The translations under genes and the position numbers were made by a program. A DNA stretch of 64,000 nt, from the NCBI GenBank assembly GCA_002118135.1, contig BDIU01000287.1, positions 496,001 to 560,000 of the forward strand, in the 5' to 3' direction. This DNA comes from Trebouxia sp. TZW2008 (lineage: Eukaryota; Chlorophyta; Trebouxiophyceae; Trebouxiales; Trebouxiaceae). Below, piece by piece: positions 11,689-23,372 of the stretch; the stretch's first letter is position 1, and every line of letters begins with the position of its first letter. Under the pieces are notes generated by a model that saw nothing but the letters and a program-made list of their open reading frames with translations, had not been told where the DNA came from and did not search any database.

Positions 11689-14600
11689 ATGTCCGACCAA
11701 GCAGGTGAGTGGACGGTGGACTTTCTCAAGCAAGTGCCGTACTGTGATCAGTCAGATCTTGACCTGCTGCTGATCACTTCAGGTCCCCCGTCTCCCACAT
11801 TATCCCTACCAGCAGCACCAGCAGGCAGTGGGCAGTATGGTGCAACGTCTGCACAGCCTGCCGCTAGCTCTTTGCCGGCCTCCTCGATCCCTGGAAGCAC
11901 AGGTAGCCCCAATATGAGTTTTGGTCCGCTGCCGCCTCCACGAAGTGTCACCCGGCGTTACCGCAGTGACATCAGTCAAGGGTACACGCCACAGCGAGGG
12001 CGACGCATCAGCTTGCCAGGCAACTCTGGCATGACGGTAAGCAGGCTCTGCAGAAAACCTGTTTGCAGTAAGCTCCTCTGACAGCCACAACTTTTGGCAG
12101 GGAGCAGACTCGGAGGCAATGTCCGATGACGGAGGGGCTGATCAACAGAACATGTATGTCTGGGGAACAAATCTGGTCATTGCAGACTTACAGAACAAAA
12201 TCAGAAGGTTCATGCGTAGCTTCACCCAAGAAGGCAGCAGTGAAGCTCTGTACACCACACTCATCAAGCAGGCAAGTCTCAACAATACTCAACACCTTTG
12301 TTGCAGATGGAACACAGCAACAGCCACCAGTGTGTTTCAGTACAGGCACTTGCATGTCAACAATTTGCTCTATGATCTGCATGCCAGTCACCTAAGGCAT
12401 GCAAGATGCCTCGCTCATATCACAAATGGGCTCAGATGTCCAAAGCTGCAGGCACTAGATGACGAAGAGGTCTTCCTCAACATAGACCTGATGCACATGT
12501 GTGACTATGATGGAGACCTCTACAACCAGCTGGTTGCATACCCTGGAGAGGTTATCCCTCTGTTGGATGCTGAAGCCAGATACATAGCTGAAGACCTGAC
12601 AGGGGAGGAGCTGACAGATGACAGACTGCTTACAGTAAGCTCGAGCAACCCCAGAAACTGATACACTTGCATGGCAGCAGCTGATTGCGCCTATTTGAAC
12701 CTGGTTTCAGAGCCTGCCTGGCAAGCAATTTTTTATGAATGAGCAAGCCCACGATCAGATCTGAGAAATAGACAAATGACATGCAACGCTCGTCTTTTGT
12801 TGCAGGTAAGACCATTTAATTTGAAGGAGCAGAAGGTGATCAGGGATTTGAATCCAGAGGACATGAACAAGCTGATTTCTGTCAGTGGGATGGTGACAAG
12901 ATCCAGCAATATCATACCTGATCCAAGGTGACTCTGCAACAAGGCTCGATGTAGTGCAATGCAGCGATGTCAGCTGTCTATGCTGACACTTTGAAAGTCC
13001 ACCTGAAGCATTGATCTATGTACATTAGGCCAAAAGCCATAACACCCAAGCGCTTTGATTGCAGTCTGTGCTGGCAAGCCGAGATGTCATCTTGAGGGCA
13101 TGAGCAAACACAACTTTGCAATGCTGAATGGCTCAAGGCTGAAACTGGTGACCATGTCATCAGCCTGTCCTGTGCACTGACATCATAAACAGGCAGTTAG
13201 TGGACTTGCAGGCTTGCGATCTTCCAGTGTGTAGTTTGTAAGGAGGAGGCGCTGAAATACATGACGGCAGGTTTTATTGAGGAGCCCGCTAAATGCACAA
13301 ACCCCACGTGTGGGAAGGCATGGACCATGCAGCTCATGCACAACTGGGGTGAATACAGTAACAAGCAGCTCACCAAGATGCAGGTCAGAGACGGTACATC
13401 CTACTGCAAGACAGAACCCAAAAGCTGTTATTGTAAGCGTGCTTGCTCATGCGCAGCTGAATTGAATACAGTAACAAGCAGGTCACCAAGATGCAGGTCA
13501 TAAATGGCACATCCCACTGCAAGATGGACCCGAAAGCCATGTTCTTGATCATGGAGCTCATGCACAACTGGGCTGAGTATAGTAACAAGCAGCTCACCGA
13601 GATGTAGGTCAGAAATGCCACATCATACTGCAAGTCAGAACCCAAAAGCTGTTGTCTTAATCCTGCAGCTCATGCACGCAACTTGGGTGAATACATTAAC
13701 AAGCAGCCCACCAAGATGCCGGTCAGAGTGCCACAGCTTACTGTAAGATGGAACCCAGAAGCTGTGATCTCAACCATGCAGCTCATGCACGACTGGGGTG
13801 GATACAGTAACAAGTAGCTTACCAAGATGCAGGTCAGAAGTGCTATATATTGTTGCAAGATGGGAACCAAAGCTGTCATCCTGACCAAACAATTACATGA
13901 TGTCTTACTGATGACCTGCCAAGAACAGCTCATGTCCCTGCAAATTCCCTTGTGCTTTGGTATTGCACTCCAGCAATGCTGCTTGTTTCTCGCAGGAAAG
14001 CCCTGATGACATCCAAAAGGCGGCAAGAAATATTGAGGGCAAATCACTGCTATTGTATGCACCTTGCAGGGTCAGAGAGCCTCTGATGCAAACATGCAAA
14101 TGATGGTGTGGATCATGCTGACTTGCAGGAAAACCCAAATGCCATTCCAGAAGGAGAAACGCCTCATTCAGTCACATTGTTTGCTCATGACCACCTAGTG
14201 GACATGGCCAAGCCTGGTGATCGTGTCACAATCACTGGCATATACAAGGTGGAAGGCATGCGGGTCAACCCACACATCCGCATGCTCAAGACTGTATACA
14301 AGACCTTCATTGATGCTATCCACATCAGCAGGGATGAGCGCTCCAAGATGTTCAGTGACAAGTCCACTGAGGATGATCCTTTCTCTCAGGAAAAGGCTCA
14401 AGAGGCGTCAGAGGACCCAGCATTCCAGGTAAAGAGATAGCTCTGTTTCTATGGTGACGTCTGCTCTTGTGTTGTTGAGACCCCGCAGCATCTCAAATCA
14501 TTGTGTTCTTAGAGTAGCATCTTGACATGGCCCTGCCATTGTTTGTACACTTAAGGATGAACACAAAGATTTGAACATGTGCAAGCACAAGTGCTAGGTG

Positions 14601-17600
14601 TGTGCGGCATATAGCCTGTCTCGCTTGTTTGTGGTCACCACCAGTGCTGCTGCCCTGCTGATTTGTAGTGCTTAATGCAATGCTCTACCTGACAGCAGAG
14701 TGTAGCTGATGCTGTTGCTGCAGCTCACATTCAGCATGCTAGCAACCTGAAGTGCGTCACTGTCATCTGCTGCAAGGCCCTATCTTTCACAACAGACAGA
14801 GGAACAGAAGCAAGCAACAGAAACGCAGTGCCAAAGTTGTAATTGCAAGAGGCTCAATTGATATGCTGTCACTGCAGCTTGGGACTGAGTCTAGGGAGCA
14901 ACTGGAAGCCAAAGAGGCAGAGTTGCAGGTGAGCCATTCCCAGCGCTGACAGCATCAGTGCTACTTGCTGCTGCATGCACTTGATTTCACTCATATTTCA
15001 TGTGTCATCCTCTTCATGCGTTGTCCTCTTCGTGCATGGTCCTCTTCGTGCTTTGTTTTCTGCATGCATTGTGCACAAAGGGTGTGCTTGCTTGACAGGA
15101 TCCCTTGATTAAGGATATGCCTGCCACAGAGCTGCACTCCAAATGCATACACAGCTCTGCTCAATGCTTCAGCCATTGCAAGAACCAAGTGTAGATTGCA
15201 TGGCAAAGCTGGTCACATTTCACAGGCGAGCATCACGATTGTACAACAGGTGTTGGTTGCAATGCGGTGGTATCACATACTTGTCAGCACAAGCTTTGGA
15301 TGGACAGGCATTGCCTGGTATATTCAGACAGTGACAGACACATGTGTACCTGCTGGTGATGCATCACCACGCTGCATCACAACAGACATTTGAGGACTTG
15401 GCGCAGAATTTGCTGATTCATGTAGGCGCTTGGAGCAGATCCTGACGTCTACAAGAAGCTGACTGCTAGCATAGCACCCAGCATCTGGCAGCTGGATGAT
15501 GTTAAAAAGGGCATCCTGTGCCAGCTCTTTGGTGGCACCACCAAGGTAGCATCCAGCAAACTTCATTCATTCATCCGTTCATTTTGGCATCCCACTTGCA
15601 CCGCACTGCAATTTGTTTGCCCCAAGGGGTACCAATGCACTTGCAACGGCATTACATCACTAAAATCCTGGTACCGACTGTCCTTATCAGGAGGAATCAC
15701 TGTGTATTGGCTGCAGCCTTGCAAACATGAGCTTGCTCTGCAGGAGTGGTCGGGGGGACGGGTGCGGGGTGAGCTGAATGTGCTGCTGGTGGGTGACCCC
15801 GGTGTCAGCAAGTCACAGCTGCTGAGCTATGTTCATCAGCTGGCACCCCGCGGCATATACACCAGCGGCAGAGGCAGCAGTGCTGTCGGCCTCACAGCTT
15901 ATGTGTCCAAGGTTGGCTTGCAATTGATGCTTTACAGCAACAGAACAGCAGCCTTACGCTTTGTGCCTTGCAAAGCGGAACAGGAGTACTGTGTCACTGT
16001 CCAACTGCCTGCGGGCTTGCTGCCTGTTGAATTGGTGTCACCTTTGCTGTGCTGTTCTGCACAATCAATGACTTGGGCCTTGGGCCTTGCCAGAGGCTGC
16101 ATTTAACACCTGATGATAGACCTTGAAACTCAATTGCCAATGCTCGTTGCCACATTACAAGAATTGATGGCAAACAGGCAGAAAGTTCTGAGTCCAGTAC
16201 AAAGAGACTGTGGTCTGCTTGCAGGACCCTGAGACCAAGGAGATGGTGCTGGAGAGTGGAGCGCTTGTCCTCAGTGATCACGGCATTTGCTGCATTGATG
16301 AGTTTGACAAGATGTCTGACAACTCGCGCAGCATGGTAAGGCCTCCATCTGAAGTATTTGTCACGTCAAACTCACAGTCCATGTTTGAGCAGCACACAGA
16401 TAGCCTCCCAACTGCAGCCATGCACATCACAACGATTTCAGTTGCATCAATGCACGGTCAAGTCAGCGTGCGCAGGGTCATCTGCTGACTGTGATGGCCA
16501 GGCACAGCCTAGTCAATGCTTGTCAAGATGCATAGTTGTCATGTTTGAACCTGTCATGACGCCATGTTGTTGAGAACAACAAAACCCAGAAAGGCTCCAC
16601 TACGCTGCTGCGCTTCACACTGAAAGCCTCTGTGAGATGAAATAGCCTGGGATTCCTGTGGTGTGTATTTCAGTGCCAACAATGTGCATGCAGTTGCATG
16701 AAGTGATGGAGCAGCAGACAGTGTCAGTGGCCAAGGCAGGTATCATTGCCACCTTGAATGCCAGGACCAGCGTCTTGGCTTGTGCCAATCCTGTGGGCAG
16801 CCGATACAATCCACGCATCAGCGTTGTAGAGAACATCCAGCTGCCGCCTAGCCTTATGTCCAGATTTGATCTCATCTACTTGGTCCTGGACAAGATTGAT
16901 GACGCCACAGACAGGAAGCTGGCGCGGCACTTGATTGCGCTTTTCTACGAAAACCCGCCTGAGAACCCTCAGGTCAGCCATGCTGTAGTCAGCTTTTGCT
17001 ATGCTGCTGCTTGCAGTGCTGGTCCCCATTATTTGCATACAACATCTTGCTTGCAAAAGCATACCACTCCAGGCAGATCTGCAGCAGGAGCATTTGCATG
17101 CAAAATTTGTGATCAACAAGTGGCAAGTTTGGATGCAGCCTTCAATCAAAGCTGCTTGAAGACATTGGCAAACATGACAACAGCATGGCAGCTTGTTTGT
17201 CTTGACATTCACGCCCATTCTAGGCAATTTTGCGTGCAATATTTTGCAGTAAATGGGCATCAGAAGTCTGCTGCAATTGGCAGTCTTAGTGTTGGTTTTC
17301 CTGCAGCTATGCATCACTAGAGGCGTGAGCAACCTGCTTTGAGAGTCAAAGGTCACTTGGGCATGAGTTTATCTGTAACACCGCTCACACTTAAGCTGAT
17401 AGATATGCCACACAGTTTCGCATGGTGTATAGACTGTGCAGTTGCTGTTGCTGGCGCTGCGGCATCTGTGGTAGACCTGCTTTGTTAATCATGCTAATTC
17501 AGCAGATGCTTTGCTTCAGGCTGTCATTCCTTTGGAGAAGTTGCGGGACTTCATAGCATATGCACGCACACGATGCCATCCAGAGCTGTCAGATGAAGCA

Positions 17601-18635
17601 GCTCAAGACCTGATCAGTGCCTATCAGCACTTGCGGGGCAAAGGCTTCACCAGGAACACCATCACAGCCACGCCTCGTCAGTTGGAGTCCATGATCAGAC
17701 TGTCTGAGGCCTTGGCCAGAATGCGGTTGTCCCCAGTTGTGGAGCAGCATGATGTTGCAGAGGCAGTGAGACTCATGGAAGTAAGCATCGAGAGCCCAAG
17801 TACTGCACTGTTGCAAAGTGGCGCATGTCTTGCAAAGCTTGCACATCAGTGCTGTTCCTGGATTCTGCTTTTGGTTCGTGAAGTGAAGTGATGGATGGCA
17901 GGCTCTCAAGACATCTGCTGCCTGCGGCTTGCTGACGGTCCTCTTGGGCATCTTTGTTACATGCTTGTGTGATGCATCTGCATATGAACTTCCAAATGCA
18001 GCCAAGCAAGAATGAATTGGCAGAGGGTGCCTGGCAGGTGGCGCTGCAGCAAATAGCAAGTGACCCGAGTGCTTGCGTCCTCTCACATTGTGCCCACATG
18101 TAGCTTTGCGAACGTAGCCATGCAAGAACAAAAAGGCGCTGAGTGCTTTGCAGGTTGCACTGCAGCAATCAGCCATGGACCCAGAAACAGGCACAATAGA
18201 CATGGACTGCATCACTACTGGTATGAGCGCATCTGAAAGGAGGAAGAAGAGCAATTTAGGAGACGAGATATTGTCACTGCTCAAGAGTAAGTCATTGCTG
18301 ACTGTGCTTATCCAAAACACTGCATGATGGTCCCTGCTTCTACCTCGTTCACCCGCAGACTAACAGCGCATACTAACATTGATTCTTCACGGTAAAATCC
18401 CTCACTAGGGTCAAAACAAGGTAGACCTGCCTCATTCACGCTTCCTAATGGTTTTCTGACAAAGACTGAATGTGTTGGTGCAGATGCTCCTTTGACACTG
18501 GATGAGCTTGTGAAACAAATGGCTGCTCAGTCAAGTGTTCTAGTCCAGCTCAAGGACGTCCAAGACGCATTGAAAGGGATGCCACATGATTATGTGCGGT
18601 TACAGGACGGCAAACTGACAGCAGTCAACACTTGA
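11689..18635 (+). CDS. MCM4: minichromosome maintenance protein 4 (MCM2-7 helicase subunit)
   Basis: MCM4 is one of six AAA+ subunits of the replicative helicase. Exon 1 (11689-12036) encodes a Ser/Pro-rich tail ending in a YRSD...TPQRGRR-like segment. Next come the MCM N-domain ([37 protein letters not shown]), the OB region ([19 protein letters not shown]) and a zinc motif with CVVC and CTNPTC. Then [15 protein letters not shown], Walker [12 protein letters not shown] (about 15790), Walker [10 protein letters not shown] (about 16290), the arginine finger in SLMSRFD (about 16850), and a C-terminal winged-helix segment ([11 protein letters not shown]) ending at TGA 18633-18635. One intron after LIKQ (about 12270) seems to use a GC donor. 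Repeat arrays of exon edges occur after the zinc exon and before the C-terminal exons. Confidence 0.93.
13331..13860 (+). repeat. donor-side exon-edge array, MCM4 zinc exon (5 units, about 112 bp)
   Basis: The last ~55 nt of the zinc exon (GCTCATGCACAACTGGGGTG .. AAGATGCAG) plus about 57 nt of intron are repeated five times. GT donors sit at 13384 (functional), 13497, 13608, 13722 and 13833, a very even spacing of 111-114 bp. Some copies carry in-frame TAG codons. Confidence 0.95.
13985..14150 (+). repeat. duplicated acceptor edge, MCM4 (ESPDDI / ENPNAI)
   Basis: Two acceptors 133 bp apart are followed by similar bases: CGCAG|GAAAGCCCTGATGACATCC at 13996 and TGCAG|GAAAACCCAAATGCCATTCC at 14129. 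Only the second continues into the conserved PEGETP segment. Confidence 0.75.
15008..15056. repeat. 16-17 bp tandem repeat x 3
   Basis: TGTCCTCTTCRTGC(G/A)T recurs three times within an MCM4 intron. Confidence 0.7.
18020..18200 (+). repeat. duplicated acceptor edge, MCM4 exon VALQQ
   Basis: GGCAGGTGGCGCTGCAGCAA near 18035 resembles the functional TGCAG|GTTGCACTGCAGCAATCAGC near 18150. The flanking GAGYGCTTTG / GAGGGTGCCTGG and GCAAGAA(T/C) sequence is also shared, with a period of about 117 bp. Confidence 0.75.
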
Positions 18636-18728
18636 CTTTCACCCGACACTCATACTACCAAATTGAAGCTAGATGTGATGGTGTTGCATTTTGTGCCTTG
18701 CTGATTCGTTCAGTGTGTCGATATGCAT

Positions 18729-21700
18729 CTAGATCCTGGCAAATTGTCTTGAGTCTCCAGCAGGCTTCTTGCCGTAAGGGTTGCTAGCACTGAAAGCATG
18801 CCCAGGCTTCTTACGCTTGTAGTCACCACCTGCCTGTCCATTCTGTTTGCGTGTATGTGATGCTTTGCTTTCAAGGTTGAGTGTCACCTGCACAACATGA
18901 CATCTTTCATTACATCACTATCTCTTGAAAGGGAGAACACCTGATGCAAAGGCATTCATGTTGTAAAAAATGCAATTCCCAACTTTGATAGTGATTGTGA
19001 GCAACAGGCCATGTGATGATGGTGGTACAAATTGCATGGGCAAGCAATCTCGTGTGCAGGCAAGCAGTCCCAAAGACTTCTGAGAGCCTTACCCTGGGAG
19101 GCCTTGCAAACCCAAACGATTTGCCCACAGCTGCCAGATCCAGAGCATGCACATTGAATATAGTCTTCAGCTGGTGAGAGTTGTATGACAGCAGATAGGA
19201 CCTATACGCATCCTTCGCACTCTGATGCAAGTAGTAGTTCTTCTCAACAAGCTTCTCAAGCTGTGACTGCACATTGGCCAGCTTGCTGGTTGGAAACTCG
19301 TACTCATTCAGAGGCACCTTGGCCGCCTGCAGTGAACAACTCAATCCTTTCAGCAAACTCGAAAGTAAAGTAACTGCATCTAAATTTCCAGCATGCATCA
19401 CAACACAGCACATCACACAAAAGCTAAACCAAAGCAGATGGGTCTACCTAGTGTACACAGATCAGCCGATCATGCAGAACACTCTCCAATCAACATCTGC
19501 AAGGTGTTTGCATCAAATACACAAGCACTGACACCAACACGAGGATTGCCACATGGCTGACCTTCAAATATGACAGGAAGCCCAGCTCCTCAGGCAACAG
19601 CAACAGTAAGGCTCTGCCTTTGCCACTCTTGCCCCTGGCAGTTCTGCCAACCCTATGGATGTATTCCTTAGGGTCATCAGGGGGATCATACTGTATGATC
19701 CAATCCACTGCCGGAATGTCTAGACCCCGCGCTGCAACATCTGTGCACAGCAGAATGCCCTTCTCTGCCTGGCAGAAGTCGAAGTATGCTGTTGTGCGCC
19801 GCTGCTGCTTCTGCTTGCCGTGAATGTCTGTGACTGGGATGTCAATGTAGTTGAGCAACTCTGCATGGTACTTGACACTGTTGCAAGATGAGAAGAACAC
19901 CATGACCTGCACAGACACATCCGGTATGCACAAGCTAACATTGAAGCCATCCTCATGCAACGCACCCATCTTGGCTGCAGTAGACACAAGCAATACACAT
20001 GGTGACTTGCACAACCAACATTGCAGCCTTTGTCATGCATTGCACCCGTTGCCGCCGCAGTTGACGTCTTTACCATGCATAGCAGTTGTCTTCATGCACT
20101 GCACACATCTTTGTCGCAGAGACATTCAACACACACGACACACAATTATTATATATAATAATTATAATTACAAAAGCCAACATTGCAGCCTGTGTCATGC
20201 AGCTCAAGCCATCACTACTGCAGCAGGCATCATTGACAAACATATCATACTGGCAGCAATGGCTGCAGCATGCAAGCAAAACACTGATCTACACTGCAAT
20301 GTCATGGTCTGTGCACAGGCATACAGCCAACATGGGAAGAAAAACCTCAATTGATGCAAACAACAAAGGGAAAGGGATGGGCAGCAGTGGATGCTGCTGT
20401 TCACCTTTTTGTTCAGGTTTTTCTTCAGGAATGTGAACAGCAGCAGGAAGCGCTGGGCAGAGGGCACAACGCAGTAGCCCTGCTCCAGGCCCTCCCTGGT
20501 GGACGTACTGCCCTGGTCATCAATCCCCACATACAGCGGCGTGCGCTTGAACGACAACCGTGCCAAATCCTCAACCTTGGTTGTCTGTGTCGCTGAGAAC
20601 AGCATGGTCTGCCTGTCCTTAGGCAGCAGTTTGATGATCTGACGCATTTCCTCCTCAAAACCGATTTCCAGAATGCGGTCTGCCTCGTCAATCACCAGGC
20701 AAGCCAGGTTGCGGTATACAAAGCTTGTGGTGTTCTGTAGGTGGTCTAGTAGGCGGCCCGGTGTGGCAACCAGCAGGTTGACGCCCTTCACTAGCTTGTC
20801 AGCCTCTGTGCGCCTGTTGGCTCCACCCATCACCAAACCTGTTGCAAAACCTTCAGCATGTTGAGACTTGCAACGTCTGCAGAGCAACAAATGTATGGAA
20901 CGTTCTGCAGTTGTGAACAGGCATGCTGCTGCTGCTGGAAAAGCTTGCATTGGCCACCCCTGTTGACTGTCTGGAAGCAGGCATGCTGCTTGCACATAGG
21001 AGCGATGCAAACTTTGGACATACCTCAAGCTGACAACCAACCCCACAGGTGCATATGAACAGGCAAGGTCGCAAAACCCCATTGAATGTAGCAATACTGT
21101 AAGTGCAATGTGTACAACCATTGCGGAGGCCTGATGGGCTTCAACAGGCTGCGAGGCAAAAGCAATGCAGCAGACCCCTGTCGCCATACCATGTGTCTGA
21201 CTATGATGCTGCATGAGGTCTCTAGCCACAGCATAGATCTGCATGGCCAGTTCCCTAGTGGGTGAAATGACAATAACTCCCGTGCCATTGCGGGGCATGA
21301 ACTTGGCACGGTGCAGCAGTTCCAGAGAAGGGATCAGGAACGCCAAAGTCTTTCCAGACCCTGCAATCAAGCCAGCCACGTGTAAGCAACCAATTTGGGG
21401 CATCGATCCTATGCAGCAGGTATGTGTTGCGGCAGAACACAGCAGTGATCTGTGTGTAACCCATGTTGATTAAAATGTCGCGTTCAGTGTTTCAAGTGCT
21501 GCAGAGTGCTTTGAAATGGTGCTTCCAAAGCAACATCATGGTTGTAGCACACAACACTAAGTGTGACTCAGTGGATGTAGTTGTTACCTGTTTTGGCTGC
21601 CCCAAGAACGTCTCTGCCAGTCAACAGCTGCGGAATGGTGCGAGCTTGCACCTCAGTCATCTGCTGATAACCCATCTCAGCTATAACCTGCATTCAGCTC

Positions 21701-23017
21701 TCGGCATCAGGCATACTCATATACAGTCCTTTTTTTTGGGGATGTGTCTGAAAGCTGGCTTTATACTCAGTGGCAAAAGCGGCTGGCACATGTCAACTTT
21801 GCAAGATGCCACTGAAGGACTGCTCAAAAGCCAAAGAGCCATCATTGATGACACCATCTAACGTAAGCTGCAAACAAGTCGAACGCAACAGCAAGGTGGG
21901 CTGCATCTGACGCTAATGGCAGCTGAGAGCATGTTTGCGCAAACAAAGCAACAAGTCCTGGGCTGCCTCTACAGACAGATCGGCTCCCGGTGTGATGGCC
22001 TGAACTTTGCTTTCTTGTCTTTCAAGCAGGAGGGTGCACCTTGCTGGTCTGTTGTGACAGCTCCAAGGTGTCAAAACCAACCCTGCTCATGATACCGCTG
22101 ACCACAGCTTCATGTTTCTCAACTTCAACTCCGCCAAATGGTCCCTTCTTGGCCTGCATCGAACAATCTGAAACTTTTCATTCATATCCCAAAGCTTGCA
22201 AATCGCATTGAAAGCTCCTGAAGAGTTTCAACTAGCCAGTCTGCACGCAGCTAGCCAAAGAGCAGCAGCAGTAGCAGCAGAACACTGCAGCAACAGATAT
22301 GACGGCACACAGTCAGGGCCCTTGAGGGATCATAGCTGTTTGGAGCAAATCATCAGCTGCACCATCACCTTCTTGTTTGGCTGCTCACCAGCTGCAGCTG
22401 GAGCTTCTGCAGATGGCTGGGCATCTACAGCTGTTGCATCTGTTTCTGGAGGAACGACCACAGCCTGTTCCATTTCTGCCTGCACACAATGCATTGCAAT
22501 CAGCGTGAAGTGCTACAGTACTTGCTTGATGCAAGGATTGCAGGTGTTCCACAAGAACTTTGTCACTACATCAACTTGTCACTACACAGCAGTACCATTG
22601 CATTCAGAATTTATTGCTTGGTTCCCACTTTCACTGATGTTACAGGGAGAATGTCACTAGAATGTTGTCACTACAACGAAAACAAGAAATCACTGCAGTA
22701 TTGATTAAAGCAGCTTAGGTTGCTGCAGTTCCATGCATGGCCAAGCACAACATCAAACGCTCCCAGCAGATACGGGGGACAGCATGCAATCCGGCGACCA
22801 AACTGTGACTGCTGACCTGACTAGTGGCAAGTTCTGGTTCTGCAACAGGCTGTGCAGTTGTTGCTGCATTCCCTGCAGGTCACGCCTTGCTTAGAGATGG
22901 TGATCTACATACGCGCTGGTACTGACATGCGTCGTCAAGCATTTGGCGTACAAAGCTGTGCGCCGTACCGTGCTTGCGTTTTCCTCTTTTCAGACGTTTC
23001 TTGGTGTGGTCCGGCAT
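18729..23017 (-). CDS. DDX18: DEAD-box ATP-dependent RNA helicase, DDX18/HAS1 type
   Basis: HAS1/DDX18 helicases act in the nucleolus on 60S and 40S ribosomal subunit assembly. Exon 1 (ATG 23017) encodes a basic start, [16 protein letters not shown]. Acidic linker exons follow near 22820-22876 and 22362-22483. Core motifs in order: Q motif ([17 protein letters not shown]) and motif I (AKTGSGKT split by an intron), [24 protein letters not shown] in [17 protein letters not shown] in [26 protein letters not shown] and HRVGRTARG. The C-terminus is diagnostic of HAS1/DDX18: [20 protein letters not shown] and [17 protein letters not shown] before TAG. It is divergent from RPC6 with a 355 bp spacer. 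Confidence 0.92.
19940..20260. repeat. intronic repeat, about 80-90 bp x 4, in DDX18
   Basis: Units with TCATGCA(A/T/C)(C/T)GCACCCAT..TGGC(T/C)GCAGT occur near 19955, 20035, 20093 and 20195. They lie upstream (on the minus strand) of the exon beginning VMVFFSS. I could not align them confidently to exon sequence, so they may be purely intronic. Confidence 0.6.
20146..20172. repeat. AT-rich imperfect palindrome
   Basis: ATTATTATATATAATAAT is self-complementary and sits in a DDX18 intron inside the repeat block above. It is the only long AT-rich palindrome I noticed. Confidence 0.7.
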
Positions 23018-23372
23018 CCGGGATTAGGCCGCTTGCTGCCGTGAACTGCCGATACGCAACCTACCAATCGTGTCCTTGACTGTTCTGGACAAAGCTGCTG
23101 ACCGAGACGCAATGCTTGCAGGTTGTTGCGCTCACGACTCAGGTCTCGACTGGCTGCCTTAGGGTCTGCTACCCTACTGTCGTCAGGAAGCTGCAAACGC
23201 AGCTGCTTCCAATGGAGCTTTCGACTTGCGAGCGCAACAGCAAAACTGAACGGTGGGCCCCTGCACCGCCAATGCGGTCGCGAGCCATACGATTGTCGTA
23301 ATCAATCACACGCGCATGAAGGGCGCATCATTTGGGTGCATGAAGTGAGGTGAGGATTGCGGCAAGATAGAC
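23018..23372. promoter_or_regulatory. bidirectional intergenic region DDX18 / RPC6
   Basis: Only 355 bp separate the two divergent start codons, so both promoters must lie here or overlap the 5' UTRs. The region is somewhat richer in CG dinucleotides than its surroundings. I identify no specific element. Confidence 0.5.

Noticed and set aside
12275..12450. Possible extra MCM4 exon in the continuous frame between LIKQ and ALDDEE
   Set aside because: The frame stays open but its sequence does not resemble MCM4, and the two flanking blocks join directly in family proteins, so I treat it as an intron with a GC donor.
16724..17356. 210-codon antisense frame inside MCM4
   Set aside because: It is the shadow of the strongly conserved MCM4 exon [16 protein letters not shown] and following intron.
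17589..18320. 243-codon antisense frame at the 3' end of MCM4
   Set aside because: Shadow of conserved MCM4 exons ([28 protein letters not shown]); no family resemblance of its own.
20204..21403. 399-codon continuous frame taken as one DDX18 exon
   Set aside because: Parts of it read through introns (His/Cys-rich stretches without motif); the true exons are the segments with helicase motifs.
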